Positions 18,044 through 25,877 of a DNA stretch of 64,000 nt are shown here, piece after piece. The position numbers and the translations under genes were made by a program. The notes under the pieces are model-generated. The model searched no databases, was not told the origin of the DNA, and saw only the letters and a list, made by a program, of their open reading frames with translations. Location: assembly GCF_024181225.1 (NCBI RefSeq), contig NZ_CP051198.1, positions 682,001 through 746,000 on the forward strand, read 5' to 3'. Source of the stretch: Treponema sp. OMZ 787. Lineage in GTDB: Bacteria > Spirochaetota > Spirochaetia > Treponematales > Treponemataceae. The number at the start of each line of letters is the position of its first letter. Within the stretch, counting starts at the first letter, position 1.

Positions 18044-19357
18044 CTACCTCTCCATGTATTGTAGCATATTTTCAATTTCTTTTTTAGATGCCTGTATCTT
18101 TTTTACATTTTTTATAGGCCTGTCTAAGCCCTTCATGTATTCAGGCTGATTGGGTTTTTCGCCGCAGGCATCCTCTATTATATCGGCTTCAAAGGCCGGA
18201 TGATCTTTAGATATAAGAACAAGGGTTTCAGGGCCCTTATTTTCCAGAATCTTACTTTTTAGTGCAGCCCCATAGGCGGCAGCCGTTGAAGTGTCTATCA
18301 TAATTCCATAACGCTGATAGGCCTTTCTGATAAGCTCTTTATAATCGTTAGGATCTACAGTTTTAGGAAAAATCAAGGCTTTCATAATAGCCGGGCTGAT
18401 TTCAAAAATTTGCTCCAAGCGCTCGATATTTGAGGGACTGACAGGATCTGCTGCACTTCTTTGGGGCAAAGGAATTTCCATGGTTTTGCAAAAGCAATCT
18501 CCATCCTTGTTTACTGATAATTCAGGTGTAGAATCGGTAATAAATCCGTTGAGGGAAAGGCCGCTTTTCCATGCAAAAAGACCGGCTGAAAGGTTTCCGT
18601 AATTACCGGAGTGGAGGGCGTAGTAAATTTCGCCGAAGCTGTGTTTTTTAAAACGGGTAAAAGCAAAAAAATAGAAAAATATTTGAGGCAGTAGACGGCC
18701 TATGTTTACCGTATTTGCCAAGGTAAGGCCGTATTTTTCTACAAGGTTCCTATCAAGATAAACGGCTCTTTTTAAGTTTTCGACATCCTTTATGTCTCCG
18801 TCACATTCTACAGAGTAAATCGAGCCTCCGTTTTCTGCCAAGTATTTTTCGGGGATTCCGGCGGCATAACCTTTGGGGTGTATCAAAAGAGTTTTGACTC
18901 TTTTTTTGTTTCCGAAGGCTGCGGCCATGCTTTGACCGTTCTTTTTTGTTCCTGTGCCCAAGACTATAGCTTTTTCGTCATTTATGGTTAGGATATGTTC
19001 AAGAACAGAGGCAAGCCATAAAAAGCCGAAATCTCTGTGACAGCCGGTCGGCCCATGAAAAAGATCCAGCAAAAAAAGCCTTTCATCCAGTTGCCGTACT
19101 CTCGGACTGTAATTTCCAAAAGCTGAAACGGCAATGCGTTCCGAAACGGCCGGACTGAATTCCTTTTTCAGTATTGCAGAGGTTAATGTTCCTGCAACAG
19201 AGGTAAAACTTGAAGTTTCGCTAAGGTGACAGGCCCAATCGCTTAAATCTAAGGCTTCTTTCGGTATATAAAGGCCTCCGTCTGTCGGCATACAGTTTGT
19301 TACTGCCTCATAAAATGATACTGTCTTATTGTTATTACGTGTACTTACTAAATCCAT
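18044..19357 (-). CDS. thrC: Threonine synthase homologue lacking the PLP lysine
   Basis: Full-length relative (437 residues) of threonine synthase, which converts O-phosphohomoserine to threonine. Alignment by eye with E. coli ThrC is clear: MPTDGGLYIPK, FHGPT-x4-DFG, NTVNIGRLLPQIFFYF and SGNYGNLSAGLFAW. However, FHGPTLAFKDFG is here FHGPTGCHRDFG, so the Schiff-base lysine is Arg108 (codon AGA). The SGDTG phosphate loop has also become GTKKNG. PLP catalysis therefore seems impossible, although the rest of the fold is conserved and the frame is intact. It is probably a pseudoenzyme or has a new binding role. It is the second gene of an operon between a DUF2156 gene (20 nt) and a 44-residue gene (5 nt). 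Confidence 0.85.
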   Translation of the reverse strand: MDLVSTRNNNKTVSFYEAVTNCMPTDGGLYIPKEALDLSDWACHLSETSSFTSVAGTLTSAILKKEFSPAVSERIAVSAFGNYSPRVRQLDERLFLLDLFHGPTGCHRDFGFLWLASVLEHILTINDEKAIVLGTGTKKNGQSMAAAFGNKKRVKTLLIHPKGYAAGIPEKYLAENGGSIYSVECDGDIKDVENLKRAVYLDRNLVEKYGLTLANTVNIGRLLPQIFFYFFAFTRFKKHSFGEIYYALHSGNYGNLSAGLFAWKSGLSLNGFITDSTPELSVNKDGDCFCKTMEIPLPQRSAADPVSPSNIERLEQIFEISPAIMKALIFPKTVDPNDYKELIRKAYQRYGIMIDTSTAAAYGAALKSKILENKGPETLVLISKDHPAFEADIIEDACGEKPNQPEYMKGLDRPIKNVKKIQASKKEIENMLQYMER

Positions 19358-19377
19358 GTTTTCCTATTGTATCATAT

Positions 19378-20268
19378 TTAAGATAAAATTCTATACTTTT
19401 TTATGAATTTTATCGGTTTATATGTCATTTTTGCTTGTCTTAGGCCTTCATTGCCTAAATCCTGCTCTCTGTTTATGAATTCTATATGTTCAGGCAGATA
19501 ACCTGCAAAGGCATAATTAATGTACTGAAAACTGCCCTTGTAAGAAGCCAGTGCTTTTTCGAATAAAATAACGGCTGTTTTATTGTTTGGTGTTATTTCT
19601 GCAAGGGTCCAAGCCACAGGCTCATCCCAAACATAGAGAATAATGCCCATCATTGAAGTTCTGCTTAAAATTGACAGGGCTTCCAAGGCCGCTTCATAGT
19701 CGGAATTTTCAGGATTTGAGTCCGATTTTGTTAAGTTCCATTCTTCAAGAACCTTTTTTGCATCTTCTACATTTTCAAGGGTTAGAGGCTCAATTTTTAT
19801 TTTGTCGTAGGATTTTTCAAACTTGTTGATATGGGTCTTCTTTTTATGAAAATCTTTGCCTTTCAGTTCGGCCAAGTCTTTTCTTAAATAAACATAGTCA
19901 AAATTATCCCTATCCTCTTCAATTTTAAGCTCTTTGAGAAAGGGTAGATTGAATGCATTGGTATTATTATCTAAAAAAGACTTTGAAAGAATCATCCATT
20001 TTTTGTATTTTGCCAATAATTCTTTTGTTATTTCGACATCCACTGTGCAGCAGGGTGTAATAAAAAAACTTTCCCCCCTATATTCCCCTATGATTATCAA
20101 TAGTTTTCCGGTTTTTGCTGCTTGATATTTATAATTGTGTCTAAAAAGGTATAAATTCAAAAAAGTCAGCTCCGATATTCCGTCAGGAAGCCTTTTTAAG
20201 TAAAATTCCATTTCGGATTGCATATCCGTGGAAATGGGTGCAAATTCGGGATACTGTGGTATACTCAT
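19378..20268 (-). CDS. DUF2156 (MprF C-terminal-like acyltransferase fold) protein
   Basis: A 296-residue protein starting MSIPQYPEFAPISTDM. ISELTFLNLYLFRHNYKYQ and FFITPCCTVDV are typical of DUF2156. The C-terminal half (NDNFDYVYLRKDLAELKGKDFHKKKTHINKF in pieces, then NYAFAGYLPEHIEFINREQDLGNEGLRQAKMTY) completes two GNAT-like lobes. The family is related to the aminoacyl-tRNA-using domain of lysylphosphatidylglycerol synthase, but stand-alone members such as this have no proven substrate. No membrane segments, so cytoplasmic. It is first in an operon with the threonine-synthase-like and 44-residue genes, 20 nt apart. The start at 20268 has both a weak AGGA and a -10-like box immediately upstream. 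Confidence 0.85.
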   Translation of the reverse strand: MSIPQYPEFAPISTDMQSEMEFYLKRLPDGISELTFLNLYLFRHNYKYQAAKTGKLLIIIGEYRGESFFITPCCTVDVEITKELLAKYKKWMILSKSFLDNNTNAFNLPFLKELKIEEDRDNFDYVYLRKDLAELKGKDFHKKKTHINKFEKSYDKIKIEPLTLENVEDAKKVLEEWNLTKSDSNPENSDYEAALEALSILSRTSMMGIILYVWDEPVAWTLAEITPNNKTAVILFEKALASYKGSFQYINYAFAGYLPEHIEFINREQDLGNEGLRQAKMTYKPIKFIKKYRILS

Positions 20269-20274
20269 GCATAT

Positions 20275-20303
20275 ATCCTACTATTTTTAGGCAAAAACGG
20301 CAA
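20275..20303 (-). promoter_or_regulatory. Possible leaderless-type promoter of the DUF2156 operon
   Basis: On the minus strand TTGCCG (20303-20298), a 17-nt spacer and TAGGAT (20280-20275), ending 6 nt before the ATG. TAGGAT is a weak -10 and could instead be read as an SD-like AGGA, so this is the least certain member of the set. Confidence 0.4.
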
Positions 20304-20330
20304 TAGATAGCAAAAAAAACTTACAAGTGA

Positions 20331-20359
20331 TTGAAAATATGGCAATAGTGAGCTATACT
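20331..20359 (+). promoter_or_regulatory. Promoter of the outer-membrane-type protein gene
   Basis: TTGAAA (20331-20336) and TATACT (20354-20359) with a 17-nt spacer. Transcription should start near 20366, three bases before a 15-bp perfect inverted repeat, giving an 86-nt leader. Confidence 0.75.
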
Positions 20360-20368
20360 TTAAAAAAG

Positions 20369-20403
20369 ATGTAACAAACTTATCATTTATAAGTTTGTTA
20401 CAT
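20369..20403 (+). promoter_or_regulatory. 15-bp perfect inverted repeat at the 5' end of the leader
   Basis: ATGTAACAAACTTAT (20369-20383) and its exact reverse complement (20389-20403) flank a 5-nt loop. No T-run follows, so it is not a terminator. Lying at about +4 to +38 of the predicted transcript, it would fold into a 5'-terminal hairpin that could stabilise the mRNA, or it could be a repressor operator in the DNA. Either reading fits an abundant surface protein. Confidence 0.75.
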
Positions 20404-20415
20404 AGACTTATATGA

Positions 20416-20432
20416 CAATACTATTAGTATTG
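20416..20432 (+). promoter_or_regulatory. 8-bp palindrome just upstream of the RBS
   Basis: CAATACTA, one T, TAGTATTG. It is perfect over 8-bp arms and sits 10 nt before the GGAGG RBS (20442-20446) of the outer-membrane-type gene. It may be an operator or a second leader hairpin. Confidence 0.5.
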
Positions 20433-20451
20433 GTATTTTATGGAGGTTTAT

Positions 20452-21153
20452 ATGAAGAACAAGAAAATAATTTTTGTTTTTGTTATGTTGATTGTATCTG
20501 TAAGCTTTGTATTTGCAGACTTTGCTATTTCGTTCGGCCCTGCCTTTACGAATTATTTTATTAAAACTGATAGTAAAGTTAGTTTTGAAGGATTGTATGG
20601 TGATGTAGAAGCCGCTATTAACAATGTAAAAAAGGAAAAAAACAATGCAGCCGGTGTTGCTTTGGATTTGAGAGCCGGTCTCTTTTATGTTATGGCACAG
20701 ATTGCTTTTCCCGGAAAAAGTCATAAGAGTCTTCTTAGTGAAGCCAAAAATGCCAAAGGTTTCGTTTCAGAAAATTCATTTATATTTGATAGCCAGCTTG
20801 GTGCAGGTATAACTCTTTTTAAAAAGACTAGGTTTAACCTCTTTTTGGGCGGCGGCCTTGGTGTAAATGCTATGCGTGCAACACAAAATGCTGATATTGG
20901 ATCTGTAAATGTGGCATATGAAAAATTGGATGTTATGTTCGGTCTGGGGGCAAATGTTTTAGCAAGCTTTTATATTACAGATATGATCGGTATTTATGCA
21001 GGCATTGCTGATACTTTTTATTTTACACCTTTAAAAGTGCAAAAGAAATTTAAAATTGCTGATAAAGATTTTGTGTTTTCAACATCAGACAGTAAATTAA
21101 AAACATTTGCCAACAGTGTAAACTTAAAATTGGGTCTTTCGATTAGATTGTAA
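20452..21153 (+). CDS. Small beta-barrel outer-membrane-type protein
   Basis: The start is ATG 20452, with GGAGG six bases upstream, in preference to an in-frame ATG at 20440 that overlaps the RBS. A Sec signal peptide (MKNKKIIFVFVMLIVSVSFVFA) ends in a clear signal-peptidase I site before DFAISFGPAF. The mature 211 residues alternate polar and aromatic/glycine residues (DLRAGLFYVMAQIAF, FNLFLGGGLGVNAM, IYAGIADTFYFTP) and end in an amphipathic strand LKLGLSIRL. This is the pattern of an 8- to 10-strand beta barrel. It resembles small porin-like proteins of treponemes, but the exact family is not identified. A bidirectional terminator follows. Confidence 0.8.
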   Translation: MKNKKIIFVFVMLIVSVSFVFADFAISFGPAFTNYFIKTDSKVSFEGLYGDVEAAINNVKKEKNNAAGVALDLRAGLFYVMAQIAFPGKSHKSLLSEAKNAKGFVSENSFIFDSQLGAGITLFKKTRFNLFLGGGLGVNAMRATQNADIGSVNVAYEKLDVMFGLGANVLASFYITDMIGIYAGIADTFYFTPLKVQKKFKIADKDFVFSTSDSKLKTFANSVNLKLGLSIRL

Positions 21154-21167
21154 TTTTGAGGCCGATT

Positions 21168-21202
21168 AAAAAAGGCAGTACCTTAAAGGTGCTGCCTTTT
21201 TT
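21168..21202. terminator. Bidirectional terminator
   Basis: AAAAAAGGCAGTACCTT (21168-21184) pairs with AAAGGTGCTGCCTTTTTT (21185-21202), with one G-T pair and a tight loop. The A-run and T-run on the two sides make it work in both directions, between the outer-membrane-type gene and the convergent TPR gene. Confidence 0.85.
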
Positions 21203-21217
21203 GTTTAATCACAAGTT

Positions 21218-22558
21218 TTATTTTAACGAGTTTAAAACATTTGAAAGTCTTGCTTTGTCATATAAATCTAAGGGTCTTCCTTCAGAAAATCTAACAGCTT
21301 CTTCGGTAAATGTTCCTGCACTCATACATATTCCGGTTCCGCCCTTTACTTCTTTTAGGCGTGCATGAAGTTCTCTGAGGAGGAGCTCTCCTACCGTTCC
21401 CTGAGATCTAAAAAACCTAAAAATAACCGTATCCGAAAAACGCGGTGTATCTATTTCGGCAACTATATCTGTATAGGCGGCCAATACAGATATATCAAGT
21501 ATTTTTACCTTTGCTTTTGGATAAAAACGGGCTACGATTTTGCGGCAAAGGGCTACGAATTCGCTTTGTCCGGACATTAGGTATATCTGTAAGTTCTTGT
21601 TTTTATTTAGCTCCTGATATCTCATTATTAGAGTTGCTGCATCCTTATATCCCGGGCTTATCGTTTGGATTTCTTTTAAAAGATGGAGAGCCTGACCTAT
21701 TTCTTGAGTCTTTATATAGGCTTGTGCCAATCTGTACTTTAGCTCATTGGAAATATCTACGGGCGTTCCTGTATGTTTTAAGCCGATTTGAAAGTCTTCG
21801 ATAGCTCTTTCCAATTGGTCGGCCTTTGCCCTGATCATACCCGTGTATAATGAGGCTTGAGGTCCGAAAACCGGATCTACCCTGAGGTGGTTTAAGATTT
21901 TTAAGCATCTGTCCGTTGCTTCCGTTTCATAAAAGCATTCGCCCATTGCAAACAAAACTTCCTTATCGTCCGGCTTAAAATCCAAAGCCTTTTTTAGAAC
22001 CGGTAAGGCTTCAGCGTATTTACGCAAATATTTAAACGTATAACCGAGATATTTTGTTGCTAAGAAACTGTTCGGCTCAATTATTAAGGCTCTTTTGAAA
22101 AACTTAACGGCTTTTTCATAGTCTTTTTCGAGGTAATAGATATATCCCAAATTATAATTTACATCAAGATTTTTAGGATTCATCGTTTCTGCAAGCAGAA
22201 AACCTTTTTTAGCCTCATTTAGCCTGTTTGTTTTTAATGCACAGGTTCCGTATCTTACAGCAATATCCTGTTGCTTCTCCATTTCAAGGGGTTTCATTCT
22301 ATCCAGTAAGGCAGAGTATGCCGTATATGCTTTTTCCCAGTCTTGGTCTTGATAATAAATATCTCCCATTATAAACAAACCTTCAATATCGTGAGGATTT
22401 TGAGCCAAACGGCGTGAGGCTTCTTTCATCAATACGGCCCTGCCCTTAATTTTTTTCTTTCCGCCTCCTGAAGAAGTTTTGGCTCTTGTGGCTATGAGAA
22501 CGATAATAACAACAGCAATTATAATAATCAAAAAGGAAATAATAATAGTCGATAGCAT
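21218..22558 (-). CDS. Membrane-anchored TPR protein with degenerate Mrr-like C-terminal domain
   Basis: 446 residues. Residues 2-23 form one very hydrophobic helix (TIIISFLIIIIAVVIIVLIA), so the rest is anchored at the inner membrane. Residues about 45-320 are TPR repeats (AYSALLDRM, NYNLGYIYYLEKDYEKAVKFFKRAL, ALPVLKKALDFKPDD, LLKEIQTISPGY). Residues about 325-446 follow the restriction-endonuclease Mrr pattern, with a central Asp (YTDIVAE), a beta strand, VGELLLRELHARL, then GICMSAGTFTEEAVRFSEGRPLDLYD. The catalytic Q-x-K is replaced by Arg381 and Phe383, so nuclease activity is unlikely. It probably acts as a protein-interaction scaffold. The start has no SD; see the promoter entry. Confidence 0.8.
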   Translation of the reverse strand: MLSTIIISFLIIIIAVVIIVLIATRAKTSSGGGKKKIKGRAVLMKEASRRLAQNPHDIEGLFIMGDIYYQDQDWEKAYTAYSALLDRMKPLEMEKQQDIAVRYGTCALKTNRLNEAKKGFLLAETMNPKNLDVNYNLGYIYYLEKDYEKAVKFFKRALIIEPNSFLATKYLGYTFKYLRKYAEALPVLKKALDFKPDDKEVLFAMGECFYETEATDRCLKILNHLRVDPVFGPQASLYTGMIRAKADQLERAIEDFQIGLKHTGTPVDISNELKYRLAQAYIKTQEIGQALHLLKEIQTISPGYKDAATLIMRYQELNKNKNLQIYLMSGQSEFVALCRKIVARFYPKAKVKILDISVLAAYTDIVAEIDTPRFSDTVIFRFFRSQGTVGELLLRELHARLKEVKGGTGICMSAGTFTEEAVRFSEGRPLDLYDKARLSNVLNSLK

Positions 22559-22564
22559 TCTCTT

Positions 22565-22593
22565 ATTATGCGTTTTATTTTGAGATATGTCAA
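22565..22593 (-). promoter_or_regulatory. Promoter of the TPR-Mrr gene, leaderless type
   Basis: On the minus strand a perfect TTGACA (22593-22588), a 17-nt spacer and CATAAT (22570-22565). The -10 box ends 6 nt before the ATG at 22558, and no SD is present. Confidence 0.7.
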
Positions 22594-22635
22594 TGGAAGG
22601 CGAATTGAATTTTTTAATAATTATAATAAGTGCTC

Positions 22636-22664
22636 TAGTCAGCAGTGCTTGTCTGTGGTATAAT
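22636..22664 (+). promoter_or_regulatory. Promoter of the DUF4139 gene
   Basis: TATAAT (22659-22664) with a modest TAGTCA (22636-22641) 17 nt upstream. It shows that an in-frame codon at 22645 lies inside the promoter and is not the start. Confidence 0.6.
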
Positions 22665-22692
22665 CAAAGAAGCTTTTTTCCTTGGAGGAGGT

Positions 22693-24684
22693 ATGAAAAA
22701 ATTATTTTTTATGTTAGTTTCTTTAATGTGTATTGCCGGTGTTTTTTCTGATACTGTAAAAGGGTTTAACGAAAACGATATTCCTTTAAAAAGGGTAACC
22801 TTATATTCGTCCGGAGTTGCTCATTATGAACATGAGGGAAGAGTAAGCGGCAGCGGAAAAATAGAAATGCTTTTTTTACCTTCTCAAATAAGCGATGTTT
22901 TAAAATCCGTTTTTGTAAAAGATCCTGCCGCAAAGAATTTATCGGTAAATTATCAATCGGAAGATACCCTTAAAAAAACTATGCAAAGTTTAAAGATAGA
23001 TTTATCCGAGAATAACTCTATTTTTAAGATTCTTAAATCGCAGAAGGGTGCGGAAATTGAAGTTTATACTCCGAGTAAGATTACGGGTAAAATTTTAAGT
23101 GCAGACAAAATTGAAGATTCTAAGGCGGAAGTGATTTTGTCCATAGCTGCATCTGACGGTGTTAAGATAATATCCTTAAAAGATGTGCAATCTTTTAGGT
23201 TTACAGATCCTCAACGGAATGACGACTTACAAAAGGCCTTGAGTCTCATTTTGGAAGCCTCGGCAAAAGACAGAAAACTTATTTCGATCGATATAGAAGC
23301 GTCCGGTGAGCGTAATATAGGGCTTTCTTATGTCATGGAAGCTCCCATTTGGAAGCCTACATATAGGCTTGATATGGGAAATGAAAGTGCGGCTTTTCAG
23401 GCGTGGGCTATAATCGATAACTCTACTGATATAGATTGGAAGGATGTAAAACTCACTCTTACAAGCGGAAGACCTGTGGGCTTTAAGCAAAATCTATATG
23501 CTCCGTATTATACCCATAGGGAAACAATTCCTATTCTCGCAGGTCAGGCAGCCGATCCTGAGACCTTTGATTCCGCTTATGATGATTCTGCCGACTATAA
23601 GGTAGAAGAAAGAAAAGCTTCTATGAAAATGCAAAAACAGTCTTATTATGAGAGTATTGAACTTTCTATGACCGAGGCTGAAGAACCTGCTTATTTTGAA
23701 AATCAAACTATTGCCCAAGGTGCTGCAGGAGAAATGTTTGCTTTTACTCCCGTTAAACCGGTTAATCTGCCCAGACAAAAAAGCACTATGATTCCGCTTA
23801 GCCTTGTTTCTCTTCCGGCTCAAAAATACTCGGTTTTTTCTAATATTCCTCATGGTGTTGATGTGCATCCTAAACTGTGTATCAGTATCGAAAATAATTC
23901 CGGTTTAAAATTTCCTGCCGGCCCGATTACGGTTTTTGAAAATGGGGAATATTCAGGCGATGCCGTTTTGCAATTTTTGCCCGAAAAAGAAAAACGCCTA
24001 ATAGCCTTTGGAGATGATATAGATGTAAGAGGGGCAAAAACGCAAGACTTTGAAGATAATATTCATAGCCTTAAAATCGTAAAAGGTGTTTTAACAAAAA
24101 AATATAAATCATCTAAGAGTTCTGTTTACACGATTAAGAATTCTGCTTCAAAAGAGCGTTCAATCATTGTTGAGCATTTTATAAGCTCAGGGTATAACCT
24201 TGCCGATGAAAAAAAATTGCTCGAAAAAACAGCAAACAAGTATAGATTCAATGTAAAAGTTAAGGCTGACTCTCAAGAAAAACTTGAAGTAGTTGAAGAA
24301 AAATTTTTTGAAGACATTATTCAAATAAATGTTATGGATAACAATTCCATGATAGCTATTTATTCCGATTCTAAGATACCGGAAAAAATAAAAAAAGCAT
24401 TTAGGGGCATTTTAGATGAAAAGGTAAAGGTTGATAAGGCTCAAACGGTTTTGGTAAATTTACAAAACGAGCAAAAAAATCTTAATGCCGAGCAGGATCG
24501 AGTACGCAAAAATCTTCAGGCTGTCGGTTCCGATACCCGGCAGGGCAAGCTGTTTTTAGATAAACTTCTTGAAATAGAAAGTTCTTTGGAGAATTTAAAG
24601 AAAAAAATCGGCCAAAGCGAAAAAAATTATGCTGATGTGCGTGCCGATTTTTTAGATTATGTAGAAAAAATTAACATAGAATGA
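22693..24684 (+). CDS. Secreted DUF4139 protein
   Basis: The start ATG 22693 follows GGAGGAGG; 663 residues. Signal peptide MKKLFFMLVSLMCIAGVFSD. The mature protein begins with the DUF4139 pattern IPLKRVTLYSSGVAHYEHEG and FLPSQISDVLKSVFV. The core domain is marked by LSYVMEAPIWKPTYRLDM, AIIDNSTDIDWKDVKLTLTSGRPVGF and FPAGPITVFENGEYSGDAVLQFLPEKEKRLIAFGDD. The C-terminus (VDKAQTVLVNLQNEQKNLNAEQ and on) is a coiled coil. The domain family is widespread and its biochemical function is unproven; the location here is periplasmic or surface. It stands alone on its transcript, upstream of lipid and sugar transferase genes that have their own promoter. Confidence 0.85.
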   Translation: MKKLFFMLVSLMCIAGVFSDTVKGFNENDIPLKRVTLYSSGVAHYEHEGRVSGSGKIEMLFLPSQISDVLKSVFVKDPAAKNLSVNYQSEDTLKKTMQSLKIDLSENNSIFKILKSQKGAEIEVYTPSKITGKILSADKIEDSKAEVILSIAASDGVKIISLKDVQSFRFTDPQRNDDLQKALSLILEASAKDRKLISIDIEASGERNIGLSYVMEAPIWKPTYRLDMGNESAAFQAWAIIDNSTDIDWKDVKLTLTSGRPVGFKQNLYAPYYTHRETIPILAGQAADPETFDSAYDDSADYKVEERKASMKMQKQSYYESIELSMTEAEEPAYFENQTIAQGAAGEMFAFTPVKPVNLPRQKSTMIPLSLVSLPAQKYSVFSNIPHGVDVHPKLCISIENNSGLKFPAGPITVFENGEYSGDAVLQFLPEKEKRLIAFGDDIDVRGAKTQDFEDNIHSLKIVKGVLTKKYKSSKSSVYTIKNSASKERSIIVEHFISSGYNLADEKKLLEKTANKYRFNVKVKADSQEKLEVVEEKFFEDIIQINVMDNNSMIAIYSDSKIPEKIKKAFRGILDEKVKVDKAQTVLVNLQNEQKNLNAEQDRVRKNLQAVGSDTRQGKLFLDKLLEIESSLENLKKKIGQSEKNYADVRADFLDYVEKINIE

Positions 24685-24728
24685 CTATTTTATCTAACCT
24701 AAATAAAAATCTCGTTTTTTTTTAAGGC

Positions 24729-24757
24729 TTGATAATTTAGCTTTATTGTTGTATAAT
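24729..24757 (+). promoter_or_regulatory. Promoter of the glycosyltransferase 4 gene
   Basis: TTGATA (24729-24734), a 17-nt spacer and TATAAT (24752-24757). It excludes the upstream in-frame codon at 24746 and leaves a leader carrying AAAAGGAG. Confidence 0.75.
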
Positions 24758-24790
24758 GCCGACAGGAGATTTAAAAGGAGCGTACGAAAT

Positions 24791-25858
24791 TTGACAACTA
24801 TTCAGTTTATTTTTTATATAATATTTCTGCCCTGTGCGTTATCCACTCTTTTTGTTTATCTGGTTATTTTATTTTCAAAGAAGCATAATCTGTATGATGA
24901 AACAGGAGGAAGAAAAATCCATTCCGGTAATATTCCAAGAATTGGAGGTGTCGGATTTAGTGTTGCCTATATAATTTCAAGTGCGGTATTGCACTTTCGC
25001 TTTCCTGAATTCCAGGTTATGCATTCCAATTTTTTTTATATTGTCTTGGGAGGGGGTATTATTTTTTTGATGGGCCTTTGGGACGATATAAAGAACTGCA
25101 AAGCTATTTATAAGCTTTTTTTTCAGTCTTGTGCTGCTATTTTAGTAATATATGGCGGTTATATGTTTAAAAAGATAAGTTTCGGCCCGTCTAATTTTGT
25201 TTGGGAAATGGGTGTAGAGGCTTATATAATTACCTTTTTATGGATAATAGGCATAACTAATGCTATTAACCTTGTTGATGGGATTGACGGACAAGCCGGA
25301 TTTTTAGGCTTTTCTGTTCTTTTGACTTATGCAGCAATTTATTTTTCGGTGGGTGTAAGCAATGCCGTCATAATGAGGGTTTTTATTCTCGCCTTTGTTG
25401 TTGTAGGCTTTCTATTTTTTAACTTGTCATTGCCCAGTGCAAAAATCTTTATGGGAGATTGCGGTTCGCAAATTTTAGGATTTGTATTGGCGATTTTGCC
25501 TCTTGTGCCGTCTCCAGATGGTTCTGAGTCTTCAGGCGTTATATTTGCTTCTGTTATTTTAATGCTTCCTATATTTGATACCTTTGCTGCAATATGGCGC
25601 AGGTTGAGAGAAAAAAGGCCCATAGGAGAAGGCGATAAGTATCATTTACACCATAAGCTTATGTTAATAGGATTTAATGCTAGAGGGGCTTTAGGTGTTT
25701 TTGTTATTCTTCAAATAATAATCAATCTTTTTGCATCGATAGCTATAGTCTCACAAGGAATGAATGCTCTTATTATTTTGATAGGGCTTATACTTGTAGG
25801 CTTGTTGTTTTTTACATTGATTCATTATGAAAAAGAAAAAATTGTAAATAAAAAATAG
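24791..25858 (+). CDS. Polyprenyl-phosphate sugar-1-phosphate transferase (WecA/MraY family)
   Basis: An integral membrane enzyme of about 355 residues that transfers a sugar-1-phosphate to a polyprenyl phosphate carrier, the first membrane step in surface glycan assembly. Family signatures are DETGGRKIHSGNIPRIGGVGF (in two pieces), LMGLWDDIKN (the Mg-binding Asp pair), NAINLVDGIDGQAGFLG, PSAKIFMGDCGSQILGF and the last-loop HLHHKLMLIGFN, which favours WecA-type over MraY. About ten membrane helices are apparent. The start is TTG 24791, with AAAAGGAG at 24773-24780 and a strong promoter upstream. The CDP-alcohol transferase gene follows after 19 nt, so the two probably form an operon. Confidence 0.88.
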   Translation: MTTIQFIFYIIFLPCALSTLFVYLVILFSKKHNLYDETGGRKIHSGNIPRIGGVGFSVAYIISSAVLHFRFPEFQVMHSNFFYIVLGGGIIFLMGLWDDIKNCKAIYKLFFQSCAAILVIYGGYMFKKISFGPSNFVWEMGVEAYIITFLWIIGITNAINLVDGIDGQAGFLGFSVLLTYAAIYFSVGVSNAVIMRVFILAFVVVGFLFFNLSLPSAKIFMGDCGSQILGFVLAILPLVPSPDGSESSGVIFASVILMLPIFDTFAAIWRRLREKRPIGEGDKYHLHHKLMLIGFNARGALGVFVILQIIINLFASIAIVSQGMNALIILIGLILVGLLFFTLIHYEKEKIVNKK

Positions 25859-25877
25859 AATTCGGAGTTGCTTTTTT

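Noticed and set aside
21365-21804. Plus-strand open frames opposite the TPR gene
   Set aside because: They are shadows of the TPR-Mrr coding sequence, lying past the bidirectional terminator with no start signals.
22645-22692. Upstream in-frame extension of the DUF4139 protein
   Set aside because: It overlaps a TATAAT promoter; GGAGGAGG and a signal peptide define the ATG at 22693. The same reasoning excludes extensions at 6714, 24746, 31590, 42562 and 54037.
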